Below, one piece after another: positions 11,874 through 22,414 of a stretch of DNA of 64,000 nt. This stretch comes from Globisporangium splendens (taxonomy: Eukaryota; Oomycota; Peronosporomycetes; Pythiales; Pythiaceae), in contig VFIW01000024.1 in the NCBI GenBank assembly GCA_006386115.1, forward strand, positions 186,001 through 250,000, read 5' to 3'. Under the pieces are notes generated by a model, which saw only the letters and a list, made by a program, of their open reading frames with translations, searched no databases and was not told the DNA's origin. Position 1 is the first letter of the stretch. Each line of letters starts with the position of its first letter. Position numbers and translations under genes: made by a program.

Positions 11874-13417
11874 ATGAAGCTCTTCTCAAACCTCACTTTT
11901 GCCCTCGTGGTGCTCGTGATCGGTGGTGCCCATAACCATCGCTGGCGGTGCGCAACCTCACGGCCATTGTCGATGTAATCGCGCACAGCGACGTGTACGA
12001 GATACTGCAAGATGACGTCAACGGTCTCAAGTACGGCAGTCCGTCGCGGATGGTCCCGCTCGTGAAGGACATGCGCTGCAAGAACCCCAATAGCCTGGTG
12101 CTCTTTGCCGGCGACACCATGTCACCATCGCTTTGGTCGACACGTATATCGCGATCGGCGTCGACTTGGCGAGTCTCGGCAACTGCGAGTCCGATTTCGG
12201 CATCGAAGGCATCTACAATGTGTCGAAGGCATCCTAGTTCCCGTGGCTGAACGCCAATTGCTACGAGATCGGCACCAAGGCGCTGCTGCGCGGCACGACA
12301 CCGAACGCCGTCAAGACGTTCGAGCACCACAAGTTTGGGAAGATCAAGATCGGTTTCTTTGACGTCATGTACGACATCAAGGACTCGAGCAAGGGCTTGC
12401 ACTGGACGGATCCACTCGCGGCCGCTAAGCAGCAGGTCAAGCTCTTGAAGGACCAGAGCGTGGACACTATCATCGCGCTCACGCACCAGACGCTCGCCGA
12501 CACCAATCGGTTGTCGAAAGAAGTCACGGACGTAAACCTCATCTACGGCGGACACGACCACACGTTGATGCTGCAAACCAACTACTGCACGCCGTACTTG
12601 AAACCAGATTTCGATTTCCGCTCCATTGGTCGTCTCGACTGGAATATTTCGCTCCGTCAGACACTCTCGCCGCGTACACGCGCATGACGCATCGTGCAAC
12701 CCCCATCACCGAAGAAATGGCCTCGGACCATGCGTTCGATCACGTGGTCGCCGACTACACCACCAAGATCGCCATCTTGCATGCACGCGTCATTGGCACG
12801 CTCTGTGAAACGCTAGACGTGACCAACAGGCTCGTCCGCACCGCGGATGTCCCCGTCGGCGCCATCTTCTCGAACGCGTCGCTGGCGTTCTATGGACCAG
12901 GAAACGCAGACGTGGCCGTGACCAACGGCGGAGGCATTCGCACGGACACGACGTACCCCGCGAGTTCACTGACGATCGGCCAGGTCATCGGGCGATCGCC
13001 CTTCGCCAACACACTGACGGTTATCGAGATCGACGTTGTGTCGCTTCAAGTATCTCGAGCGCGAAATAGGTGCGAGCTGCGGGGACAACTTGGTGATCTT
13101 GAACGTGTACTACAGGCGGGTTCAAGTACATTTTCACATACACGGTCAAAGGCGTCGGCAAGATCACAAGCATCGAGTGGTTCAAGCATCCAACTCGCAC
13201 CGGTCCGGTGCTCGACACCGACGTGTTCACGCTCGTTCTGATCGCGTTCCCCTTCAACACCGAGTTCATGACGATGCCCGGAGCGATTGTGAACAAAGTG
13301 TTCGTGAACGGAGCCGAGGCTGGACGAATGGATACGGCGCTTGAAACGTACACCAAGGTGCTCCCAGATGCGAACGTGTGTGTCAAGGCCGAAGGACGAT
13401 CCATCGTCACTTTCTAA
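11874..13417 (+). pseudogene. 5'-nucleotidase pseudogene, copy 2
   Basis: Homologous throughout to the intact nucleotidase at 7574-9151 but repeatedly broken. The start codon and signal-peptide region are recognisable at 11874. The frame shifts after about 20 codons. Residues matching the segment after GDTMSPSLW are deleted, with a frameshift (about 12140). A TAG stands before FPWLNAN (about 12236). One base is missing near 12627 (FRSI-GRLD should read WSSRLE). Further shifts sit near 13040 and 13125. Between breaks the family motifs GHDH, NGGGIRTD and GRSPFANTL persist. The C-terminal end (EGRSIVTF) is in place. No single frame can give a functional enzyme. Positions 12451-13235 are duplicated in inverted orientation in copy 3. 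Confidence 0.9.
12451..13235 (+). repeat. Left arm of a 785-bp inverted repeat
   Basis: Matches the reverse complement of 22612-23396. The coordinate sum stays 35847 at both ends, so there is no net indel, and every stretch compared by eye is identical. Similarity stops abruptly at both ends. It lies wholly inside nucleotidase pseudogene copy 2. Confidence 0.9.
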
Positions 13418-13524
13418 GACTTCTTTTGAAGAAGAAGCTACCTCCATGTGCTTTGACGCTTGTAGACAGCGCTAGGGTTCTTTCCTCCGCATATCGCTTG
13501 CTTTTTGTGTCAGAACTTGACTTT

Positions 13525-15878
13525 TCAGACTTGAAACTTGGAATGTCTATTCAGTTTTTCTTGGAAATAAAACTCGTTCTTGTCCTGCTCCTCTTGTGGT
13601 TCCCATGGTCCCGTGGCGAAGAGTGTGAAGCGGTCCCCCGCGGCGATCGAAATGATTGGACCGACACCGAGTTCGTGGTTGCAAGCGCGTGGGACGACGT
13701 CTGGATCGAGCGAATCCATGGCGCCATCGATCGTGGCACGACCGAGACACCCGGGTGCGTTTTGCCCCCACGTAAACAGCTCACCCTCGGCACTCAGCGC
13801 ACAGCAGTGATGCGACGACGTCGCGATCGCGGTGCATTGGATCCTGCGATGATACAGATCTGGGATGCGAGCTACAATGGCAAACAAAAGCATGGCAGAG
13901 TTAGCAGCAATAATGAGAGTGCTGCCAGCAGCCTTCCTGACGATGTTTTAACGCACTGGGTAATGCTGCGATCTTTTGTTTCCCGAGTCCCAGCTGCGTT
14001 CACAAACAAGGGTAAACAAGTCAGCATATACGCCGTTTTCCCCCGTAAAGCGTAGTGTTCAAAGCTTTGGAAGTCTGAACGTACCTGTCCATGGAGCCCA
14101 CTTCCAAACGCGTACACGTAGCCACTCATCATTGTTTTATCCTCACTCTCACGACGAGTATCCTCCCGTTTCTTCTTTGGCGGTGGGTCGTCTGTGCGAG
14201 CGACAATGCAAAGCGAATGCCAACTACCACAGCAAACATCGAGCACGACGTCACACTCGAGCGCTTTTACAAGTTCCGGGTGTGGCGAGTCAGCATTCGT
14301 CCCAAGTCCCAATCGGCCTCCATCTCCACAGCCAAATGTGAACAACTGGCCGTCCCGAGAGAGCGCCGCCGTGTGGACCGCGCCGCACGAGACTTTGGTG
14401 ATCTGCTTGCTGTGCAGTGCTTCGACGACCGTCGGCGCCGGGAAGAACAGTTGCTGCCGTTTGTCCTTCACGCCTGCGCGCTTGGACTCACCCAGTCCAA
14501 GTTGACCACTCCAGCATCCACCCCACGTGTATAGAACGCCCTTGGTCGCCACAGCAGCACTGTGGCAATTGCCCACACTCATATCCTTGATCTTGCAGTG
14601 TTGCAAACTGGTAACGTGAACTAGTCCCTGTGTTTTCGCAGAGAGATTGCCTGGGTTGACAGCGGTGCCATTGTTCTTTGAGGCTACGACGGCTTCTACG
14701 CCAAGCTCTCCGTAGTCGCCTCGTCCCCACATGAAACAGCACCCCACGTCGGTTATAAATCCAAGATGACCGTTTGCTCGCGCACACGCCAGGTTCGTGA
14801 GTCGGGCTTGTTGATGTCCAACCTGGGTGAGCTGCGACACTTCGCGTGGATACAGGAAGCAGGCTGTCGTTGTCGAGGAATGACTATCGTCAGCCGAAGC
14901 GGGTCCGGCAGGTTCTGTTTCACTTGGAGCATCTTGCGCTTGCGGTGGAGCAACCAACGGTGAATTCCCTGGCTCTGGTGGTGCCGTGTCATTTGGAGTT
15001 GATGCATGCGCGGCGTCTCTATCGAACAGGGCTTTTCCGCCTCCACCCCAGCCAAAGACTCGTCCGTCTGCCGCAATTGCAAATGCAAAATTTACGTCAA
15101 AGCCCTAGAAAAGTGCAAAGTGAGCAGCAAGAAACACGCCGCCAGACTGTAGCTAATGCAACTAGAGCGACAGCATGCATCGTACCGATATGGCGCGCGT
15201 GATCCGATGGCCGCGAAAGCTCACAATCTCCGTGGGCGTGGCGCAATTGCGGCGATGACCCAAGCCAAGCTCTCCATTGAAATTGTTGCCGCATGCAAAC
15301 ACCCGACCCGACGCTACATTGGAAAAGATGTCCATCGACGGTAGACATCACCCTCATAAGCCTAGAATTACATGTGAATGAAAAGCATAAGGAGCTACGC
15401 ACCGAGAACCGCGTCGCGTTCTTTCTCGAGACGCGCCTGCTCGGCTCGTTTCGCGATGAGCTCGGGCTCATGGACCCAGTCCTGGATGCGCGCGATGAGC
15501 TCCAGTTTCTTCCCATTGGCGTCCAAATCAAGCAGACGACATGCGGCGTCGAGCCCCTGCTTGGTCCACTCGCTCACGTCGACGTGCTGCCAGAAGCTGC
15601 GCGCTTTCGGCAGTCCATGGATTGGCTGGCCCTGTGTGCATATGCCTATGTGAGACTGCTATACGATGATAGAGAGGAAGAGAGAGAACCTGCTGCGACG
15701 CTGCTTACATGGTACGTCGGCAGTTTGTCGCGGCTCCAGATGTGCTCTCTCTGCTGCGGGTCCGCAAGCTTGGCGAGCCGCTTCTGCACACGGATGCGCA
15801 CGTTGTCGCGCACGCTGGCGCCACGCCCGAGAGCCTCTGTGCGCGCTGCTCCTGGATGCGCTCCAGCGGGTTCGCCAT
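13525..15878 (-). CDS. SAP-domain / RCC1-repeat protein
   Basis: Exons read leftwards: 15709-15878, 15403-15631, 15186-15313, 14085-15104 and about 13525-13878. The N-terminal part holds a SAP-like helix pair (residues SEWTKQGLDAACRLLDLDANG..), a DNA/chromatin-binding module. Several RCC1 blades follow, with hallmarks GNNFNGELGLGH, VFGWGGGG, MWGRGDYGELGV, YTWGGCWSGQLGLGE, FTFGCGDGGRLGLGT, YAFGSGLHGQ and FTWGQNAPGCLG. RCC1 propellers act as Ran-GEFs or general binding platforms; which applies here is unknown. Two problems: the only plausible ATG (15878, MANPLERIQEQRAQR) is one frame off from the rest of exon 1 (ASVRDNVRIRVQKR..), implying a single-base lesion or non-ATG start, and the last splice junction does not close in phase with any acceptor I found. 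Confidence 0.75.
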
Positions 15879-16020
15879 GATCGTTCAATGAGCATTCGAA
15901 AAAGGTGACCTTTGAGGACACAACATATGGAGGTTTGTGTAGTGGAGAGGGGCTTCTATTAAGGTAGACGCGCCATTTTCATCATTGTTTCGAACCGATA
16001 AAAGGAAAGGAAGACGCAAA

Positions 16021-16569
16021 ATGAACGCGCTTGGGCTGGCGGCGTACGGCTCGTCCTCTGACGAGGAAGAGGAGAATGAGCAGCAGCAGCCTGTGGTTGT
16101 AGAGCCGCCAGTAGCTGCTGCTCCAGTGACTGTCGCGGAAGAGGACGCCATGGAGGCGGCATTGGCGCGCGCCGGGATCCCGCTAGCAGCGCCGCCGTCG
16201 CGAGAACAGGAGGACGAGGAAGTCCAGGAGCGCATCCGCAAGTACATCGCAGTGCAGCAGGAGCGCAACAACCAGGACGGAGGAGGCGCACTCAACTTCC
16301 AGGGGAGTCTGCGCGCCAAGAAGGACGTCAACAACCCGTACATACTCGAGAAAGTGGTCGAATATTTCGGGATCGACGAGCTCCAGTCGAACTTTGCGCC
16401 GCATGTGTTTGATCCGCACGGGATGCCGCTCCACGAGTACAGCGACGCGATTGCATTGGCGCAGAAGAAACAGGATGATGAGCGGCTTCAGCGACAGCAG
16501 CAGCAGTTGATGGCGCAAGCGCAGCAGATATCTCGGCATTTGCCGTTTGTACCCGCTAAGACGCAGTAA
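16021..16569 (+). CDS. SAP30BP: SAP30-binding protein / HCNGP family
   Basis: A single exon of 182 codons. The N-terminus MNALGLAAYGSSSDEEEE carries the acidic GLVAYGSD-type opening typical of the family. The conserved HCNGP block follows: NPYILEKVVEYFGIDEL, then a FDPHGMP motif and EYSDAIALAQKKQDDERL, ending in a Gln-rich helix and PFVPAKTQ. Family members are nuclear and associate with transcriptional co-repressor and spliceosomal (RNPS1-linked) complexes. It is divergent from the SAP-RCC1 gene with about 140 bp between starts, a possible bidirectional promoter. Its stop region overlaps the predicted 3' end of the next gene on the opposite strand. Confidence 0.9.
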   Translation: MNALGLAAYGSSSDEEEENEQQQPVVVEPPVAAAPVTVAEEDAMEAALARAGIPLAAPPSREQEDEEVQERIRKYIAVQQERNNQDGGGALNFQGSLRAKKDVNNPYILEKVVEYFGIDELQSNFAPHVFDPHGMPLHEYSDAIALAQKKQDDERLQRQQQQLMAQAQQISRHLPFVPAKTQ

Positions 16570-18643
16570 TGAGACTAGTAGTTGTAGACGAAGCATCATG
16601 CTGGTGCTGCCGTTGTTGTGCTAACGTTCCGTGGCTCTTTCCGCACTGAACGTCGTGTTCTAGTTGCTCCCGCGTCGCGTGGCTCGTCGCCAGATTCGTA
16701 GCGACCTCCTCGATCTCCTTGCGGAGCTTGGTCAGCTGCGCATCGATGTGCGCGACTTTGGCGTCGTACTCGCGCTTCTGCTCTCCCCACTTCATCATCC
16801 TGGCGTTGTCGCGGACAAACAGGACCTTTTGGATCTCCACATCTGCGAACTTCTTGCGCAGTGCGCGCACTTGGCGTCCTCGTCGCGCAACGCCTGCGAG
16901 AGAAGCGTGAGGTTCGTGCAGTGCATGCAGGGCAGCGGCAACGTGTGGACGCCGCAGCGCTTGACGGTCGCCGACGTGTCGATTGTGTGCAGACCGAGTG
17001 GATGCGCATAACGACATCGTCCGAGCGATTGGATGTTCCGACACACCCCGGACTGGAGAAACGACAGGCACACCGATGGAGATTCGCTTGGTGCTGCTGC
17101 TGTCACCGCAGGTGAAGAAGGACTGGACGCACCTGCGACCTTTTGGTTCGGGTAAAGCTTTCGGATGCGCTGGATCTTGTCGTAGAGCATTCCGATCGAG
17201 GTATGCGAGCACGGCGGGATCAACGTGCACTTTGGACAGCGCCGCAGTAGCGCATTCATCGCGAGGATCGTGAGTGAGAAAGGCGGTACTACCGGCGCAT
17301 TTGTGGCGTGGCGCTTCGGCGAAAGCAATTTCTGGACATTTGGAAGAGAAATGAAGTACTCCGCGAGGAACACGGCGTGCAGTTTCTCCATGCACGGTAG
17401 GAGCTTCGAGTCGCATGTGCGCAAAAGCTCCTCGACTCCGTCGCGGGTGAAGCCAATCTGAGCAGAATTCCAACAAAGAGGGAGACGCAGCCACACACAA
17501 TCGCAGATGCATGGGTGAACCTCACCATGGAGTACCAAAGCAGCTCTCATTGAAACAAAACACGTACACGCTCTTGTGTGCAGATCAGCAGCAGTTTTGT
17601 GCGCACGAGCATGGGTGGGAGAGATCGCAGGTGCACTATTGTTGCGCGCTGTTTGAACTGCTCGGCGAGTTTACTGGCGTCGGGGCAAACGTGGATGATC
17701 AGAAACACGTTCATGGCATTCGCGCCATCGAGCATCGGCAGCAAGGAGTGTTGCTGCGTGCTTGACGCCACACTATAAGAAAAATGAGAAAAGGCAAGTC
17801 GTGAGGTGACGATTCTTCCCTTGGCCAATGCCATCCCAGGCTTTGGACACGTAAACCTTACGCTTCGAATCACTCAATGATCAAATACGCGGCTTTGACT
17901 TTGTGCGGATCAACTCTCCGCGTGAACTCTTCGATCTTGGCCAATAGATCTCTTTCGCTTCGCAAATCAAGGCGCACACTATAAGGTCACACTCACAAAC
18001 ACTAACTGCACATGCAACATCCTCAAGAGTTCGTAAGACGCACCCCAATTGCTTTGCATTCAACGAACCCCACGAGATCGAGTAGTCCGCGTCGATTCCA
18101 ACGAGTGTGTGCTTCAGCAGACCAACAAATGACGCTTTGCCTGTACAATCGCCTCCCTGTGAAGACGGATGTGCCACGTTTTAGAAGACTAAATTTGCGA
18201 TACGAAATCTTTCGTAGCTGCCATTTACTACGTACGCTGACGATGAAATTGGTGAACGGGTTCGAGTCGCCGCTTTCCAGATGCTGGAGGCATCGCGTCG
18301 CTGACGAGTTTCCAAGGAACGCGTCAATGGACTTTGGAATCATTCGCTTTGACCTAATTACATCCATTACATGAGCCCAACACTTTCACACATGGTACCT
18401 TCGGACTCGTGTGCTTTACCATTCGTGCGCCGCATCCAGCTTTTCATCTGGGATCCGCGGTTTCTTTGGCGATGGGTGCGCATTGTAGAGCACATCGAGG
18501 TCGTTCCAAAAGCCGTACTGGACTTGCCACTTGGCGTCCGTTATACCATCGGCGCTTGTTCCTCCAGAAGACGAGGTTGATGGAGTCACTCCAGATGTGC
18601 TAATAGAAGGCGAGCTCGCGAGCGTGAGAGGAGAGCCTTCCAT
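16556..18643 (-). pseudogene. Divergent clamp-loader-like AAA+ protein with C-terminal zinc-binding region; frame broken
   Basis: Exons leftwards: 18420-18643, 18236-18353, 18019-18156, 17874-17978, 17568-17772 and 17457 to 16556. The middle resembles replication-factor-C small subunits in order: IDAFLGNSSATRCLQHLE, a P-loop-like SGGDCTGKASF, a Walker-B-like AAYLIID, LLPMLDGANAMNVFLIIHVC, KQRATIVHLRSLPP at the place of the SRC motif, and IGFTRDGVEELLRTCDSKL. The P-loop ends GKA rather than GK[ST] and the SRC arginine motif is altered, so ATPase activity is doubtful. A Cys-rich region follows (CPKC, CLSFLQSGVC, CRYAH, CMHC), then a coiled coil. The junction near 18000 is one base out of phase. 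A second one-base shift near 16885 separates the Cys-rich part from the coiled coil. Either two sequence errors or decay. Confidence 0.5.
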
Positions 18644-18995
18644 TTGAATACGACGACGACCTCAAGGAAATACGAAAATCTTTCTCTGCTGCGATTGTGA
18701 CTGTCGGTCTCCAAAGCAAAACGCGGTCTCCACAAAAACAGAGAATCACTCTTTACAGAAAAGCGTTTGCAAAACTGTCGTTTGCCTTGCACCGTTCGCG
18801 AAAGCGCGGCGTGACGCTTACTTTGCATCCACTCTTCATCATTTCCATTGGAGTTTATCGAGAGGAAGTTTCTTCAACTAGACGTCGACGACAGAAGGTA
18901 ACCATGACAGTGCTGCCGAATTATGGCTCCATCGGTGGAGAGACACGATCCAATGCACGTGGTAGCTGATGATTTGTACTGTTGGCTGGCTCGGG
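18644..18995. other. Intergenic region
   Basis: About 350 bp upstream of the AAA+-like gene (-) and upstream of the broken phosphatase copy (+). No homology to the missing 5' exons of the phosphatase is visible here. Confidence 0.45.
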
Positions 18996-19715
18996 ATGAT
19001 CTCTGCTGGGAACCACGAGAAAGAGCGTCCTTGCCAGAAGGACGTGGACCCCTTCGTTGCGTACCAGGTCCGCTTTCGTATGCCCTTCAATCCAAGCGGT
19101 ATGCTGCAGCGGGCGAATCTGTACTACGCGTTCCGCGTCGGCGTGGTGCATCTGATTGTTGTGACGCCGCACGTGCCCTTCGATGCGTCGTCACCCCAGT
19201 GTAAATAGCTCGAAGCCGAACTCGCGCGCGTGGACCGAAGCGTCACGCCGTGGGTGTGCGTGTTAATGCACGGTCCGTGGCACAACAGCAACACAGCGCA
19301 TCAGGGCATGGAGCCGCACGTGTTCCAGAAGAAAGCCATGGAGGGCCCCCTGTTCGAGCACCATATCGATCTTTTGCTCGCGGGTCATCTGCATGCGTAC
19401 GAACGCACCTGTCCTGTGTTCCAAGACGAGGCGCGCAAATACGGTATCATCTACGCCGTTCTTGGCGGTGGCGGCAACCGCGAGGGGCTCGCGTCCAAGT
19501 TCATCGAGCCGTAGCCCAAATGGTCGGCGTTCCGCAAGGCGCATTACGGGTTCGGGCTCTTCACGGCCGTGAATGCAACGCACGGCATCATCGAGTCGTA
19601 CGAGGACCAGGATGCGGGCGACGCGAGCCTGCAGGACAGCGCATGAATCACGACCACAAGTTTCCGCATCGCAACCGACCGCATCGACGAGCAGGAGAAC
19701 CAGAGCAGCGACTGA
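18996..19715 (+). pseudogene. Purple acid phosphatase pseudogene, 5'-truncated and intronless
   Basis: In one frame it matches the last two exons of the intact phosphatase at 20148-22064. Metal motifs are still present: GNHEKERPC, VLMHGPW and GHLHAYER. Three in-frame stops occur: TAG at 19206-19208 (parent TGG), TAG in FIEP*PKWSAF at about 19512 (parent Gln codon), and TGA near 19644 (parent TGG in DTAWLSTT). All three are explained by G-to-A or C-to-T changes. Homology begins at the first codon of parent exon 5, so the N-terminal half including the first metal ligands is missing. The 84-bp intron that interrupts the parent before GHVHAYER is absent. Not capable of making an active enzyme. 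Confidence 0.9.
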
Positions 19716-20147
19716 AACAACTCGTCAGTGCTCGCCATTCATTTCTTCCATTCGGTGGTCCAGCTGATGGCTCTCTATCCATGTTGACGCGCACCTACGC
19801 ACATAAGCAAACGTGCGCTCGAAAGGCTGTGCTGGACAAAAAGGCAAAAAGACCTGATGATGAACCTGTCGCATGCGATTCCAAGAGATTCGCTTGACGC
19901 CACATGCTCTCGATTCCGCATTGCTGCTCTCGTGAGCGAATCTTCAGCGCACTCGAGTCTTCACGACGCAGCTGAAGCCATCTCTCTACACGCAGTCATC
20001 TGCATGCCATAGCTCCACTATGGCACATGATCATAGACGCACCACATACCCACAGGCGCATACGCGCAGCTCCGCTCGCTTCCGCATTTTCATTTCCGTT
20101 TTTCTGCGTTCGTGTGCGCACAAGGAAACAAACTGAAGAGTTGCACG
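19716..20147. promoter_or_regulatory. Upstream region of the intact purple acid phosphatase
   Basis: About 430 bp without coding content lie between the broken phosphatase and the intact one, and must contain the promoter of the latter. No specific element identified. Confidence 0.4.
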
Positions 20148-22064
20148 ATGAGAGCATCTGAGTCTGAGTCCATCACCTCGACATCGGCACCTTTGTATGG
20201 ATCCATATTCGAAGTGGCCCCCGATTTGGAACTGCAGCGTCGCCACTCTCACCCAAGTGCAACTCAAGGAGAAGGAAGCAACAACACAGGTATCATGCGG
20301 ACTCATGTCGCCGCGCTGCTGTCGCTGCTGTGTGTGGGCGTCCTGACGCTAATGGTCGCCAGTGCGAATGGCGGCGCCACCCCCGTGTACGTGTACGACT
20401 TCTTCGCGACATACGCGCCGCCGTCGCAGATCCACGTCGCGCTCGCCGATGCACACCGAAATGGAGCTTTAGATCCAACAAACGAGATGCAGCGCGTCGG
20501 CATGACGATCTCTTGGGCGACGGCGATGAAAACCAAGACCTCGGTGGTGAGGTATGGACAGGATCCTGCGAACCTGACGCGCGAGGCACGAGGCGAGGTC
20601 CCGTGTGAACAGTACGAGTTCTGCGAATACACGTCACCGTGGTTCCATCACGTGACGATCGATGGCGATCTCTTGGTGTCTGGCACGACATTTTACTGTG
20701 AGTTGCATCCGTTTTACTTGTTACATTCTGGTGGTGAATTATACTGAGATTGCGGAATATAATAAAAAAATGCACACAGATCAATGCGGTGATGAAGACG
20801 CCGGATGGAGTGATGTGCACTCGTTCACAACCGCGTCGCCTATCGGCAGTCAAGCGCCGATGGCGTTTGGGGTGATCGGTGATCTTGGGTACGTCTTGTC
20901 TCATCTGTATCGTTGCGTGTTAACATTGCTGCTTTAGTGACTAACCATAATGTACAAATACGCGTTCTACAGCCAGACAAAGTTCTCGGAGCAAACGCTA
21001 CGCCACCTCTCCGACCGCTCGGATCTCGCCGCCATTTTGCATGCAGGTATGCGCCATGATATGAATGACTGTTCAATACGATGGATTTAAAAGTTTTTGT
21101 GTTCTGAAATGGGTATATGTGCACACGTTGCAGGTGATTTGTCGTATGCCGACAGCGAACAGCCTCGATGGGATCGCTGGGGTCGCCTGATTGAACCTCT
21201 TTCGACCCGGATACCATGGTAAAATATGAGACTTGACTTGGACTGGCATGTTGGAAGCTGTAGCTAACTCTGCTACTCTATAGGATGGTCGCAGCGGGAA
21301 ATCATGAGGAAGAGCGCCCTTGCCAAGCGGACGTCGATCCTTTTGTTGCCTATCAAGTGCGATTCCGCATGCCCTTTGAGCGCCACAGCCGCTTACAGCG
21401 CCGAAACCTTTTCTACGGATTCCGCGTCGGTATGGTGCATGTAATTGTGCTCACTCCGTACACCGCAAGTGACAAAGAATCCACCCAGTATGCATGGTTG
21501 GAGGAGGAGCTCCTGCATCATGTGGACCGCAGAATCACTCCCTGGGTATGCGTGATCATGCATGGACCTTGGTACAACAGCAACGAAGCACATCAAGACG
21601 CAGAGCCGCACGTACCGATGAAACACAGCATGGAAGACCTGCTGTATGAGCACAAGGTTGATCTCGTCATCTCTGGTGAGTGAGATCACGAGCAGTTATG
21701 AGTGCAGCATATGCTGGGGGGTTACTCACCTCCTTCCTCTTGATTGCGTCCTGTTCTAGGTCATGTACACGCGTATGAGCGAAGCTTTCCCGTGTACAAG
21801 GGGGATGTCGTCAATGATGGTATCGTGTACTGGGTTGTTGGCGATGGCGGCAATCGCGAGGGACTCGCTTCAACATACTTGGATCCGCAACCATCGTGGT
21901 CTGCCTTCCGTCAGGCAAATTACGGCTTTGGACTCTTTCATATCCTGAACCAGACTCATGCGAAGATCGAATGGTACGAAGATCAGGAAACAGGTGATCC
22001 CGTTTTGCACGACACTGCGTGGCTCTCGACCACGCAATTTCGTGTGAGTCAAGGTCATTTTTAA
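20148..22064 (+). CDS. Purple acid phosphatase (secreted metallophosphoesterase)
   Basis: Six exons: 20148-20697, 20780-20888, 20973-21046, 21134-21218, 21284-21675 and 21760-22064; all five introns close in phase. The full set of metal-binding motifs is present: GDLG (split over exons 2/3), GDLSYAD, AGNHEEERPC, VIMHGPW and GHVHAYER. Two starts are possible: ATG 20148 (504 residues, hydrophobic segment becomes a signal anchor) or ATG 20295 (455 residues, MRTHVAALLSLLCVGVLTLM as a classical signal peptide). The second fits a secreted enzyme better. It hydrolyses phosphomonoesters at acid pH using a binuclear metal centre. With the nucleotidases next door it suggests extracellular phosphate scavenging. 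A damaged relative lies 0.4 kb upstream. Confidence 0.92.
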
Positions 22065-22103
22065 GTTTGTTGCTTCTCTCTTGTGAGTCTGAGCCCCATT
22101 GTC

Positions 22104-22109
22104 AATAAA
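22104..22109 (+). promoter_or_regulatory. Candidate polyadenylation hexamer AATAAA
   Basis: A canonical AATAAA lies 40 bp after the phosphatase stop codon. Position fits; function is inferred. Confidence 0.4.
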
Positions 22110-22414
22110 GCTGCATGTTCTCTAACAACTCGTACTCAGGAGCCTTTGAAGGAAGCAGTCAAGTCGACCGTGCGATTGCTTGCCTGAAAATTGCAGTCAT
22201 TTGGAGGAGGATGTACGCCTTCAAGGCAGAAGCAATAGTACCCAAGAGCAGATGCGCTGACACACCCTACCATCAATATTTCAATGCATTGGACAGGAAG
22301 TATCGGCACAAGACTCATATTTTGACCAAACTCGGCAGGGAAAAAGGTATGAGGTGCGTAAACTTGAATTCGTGTGTTTTAAATTCTATGCAACGATGAA
22401 TGTTTGAGCGCCAC

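Noticed and set aside
17860..17885. In-frame TGA (LIIE*FEA) in the AAA+-like gene
   Set aside because: A GTGATT donor two bases earlier removes it and keeps the downstream frame, so no nonsense mutation is needed.
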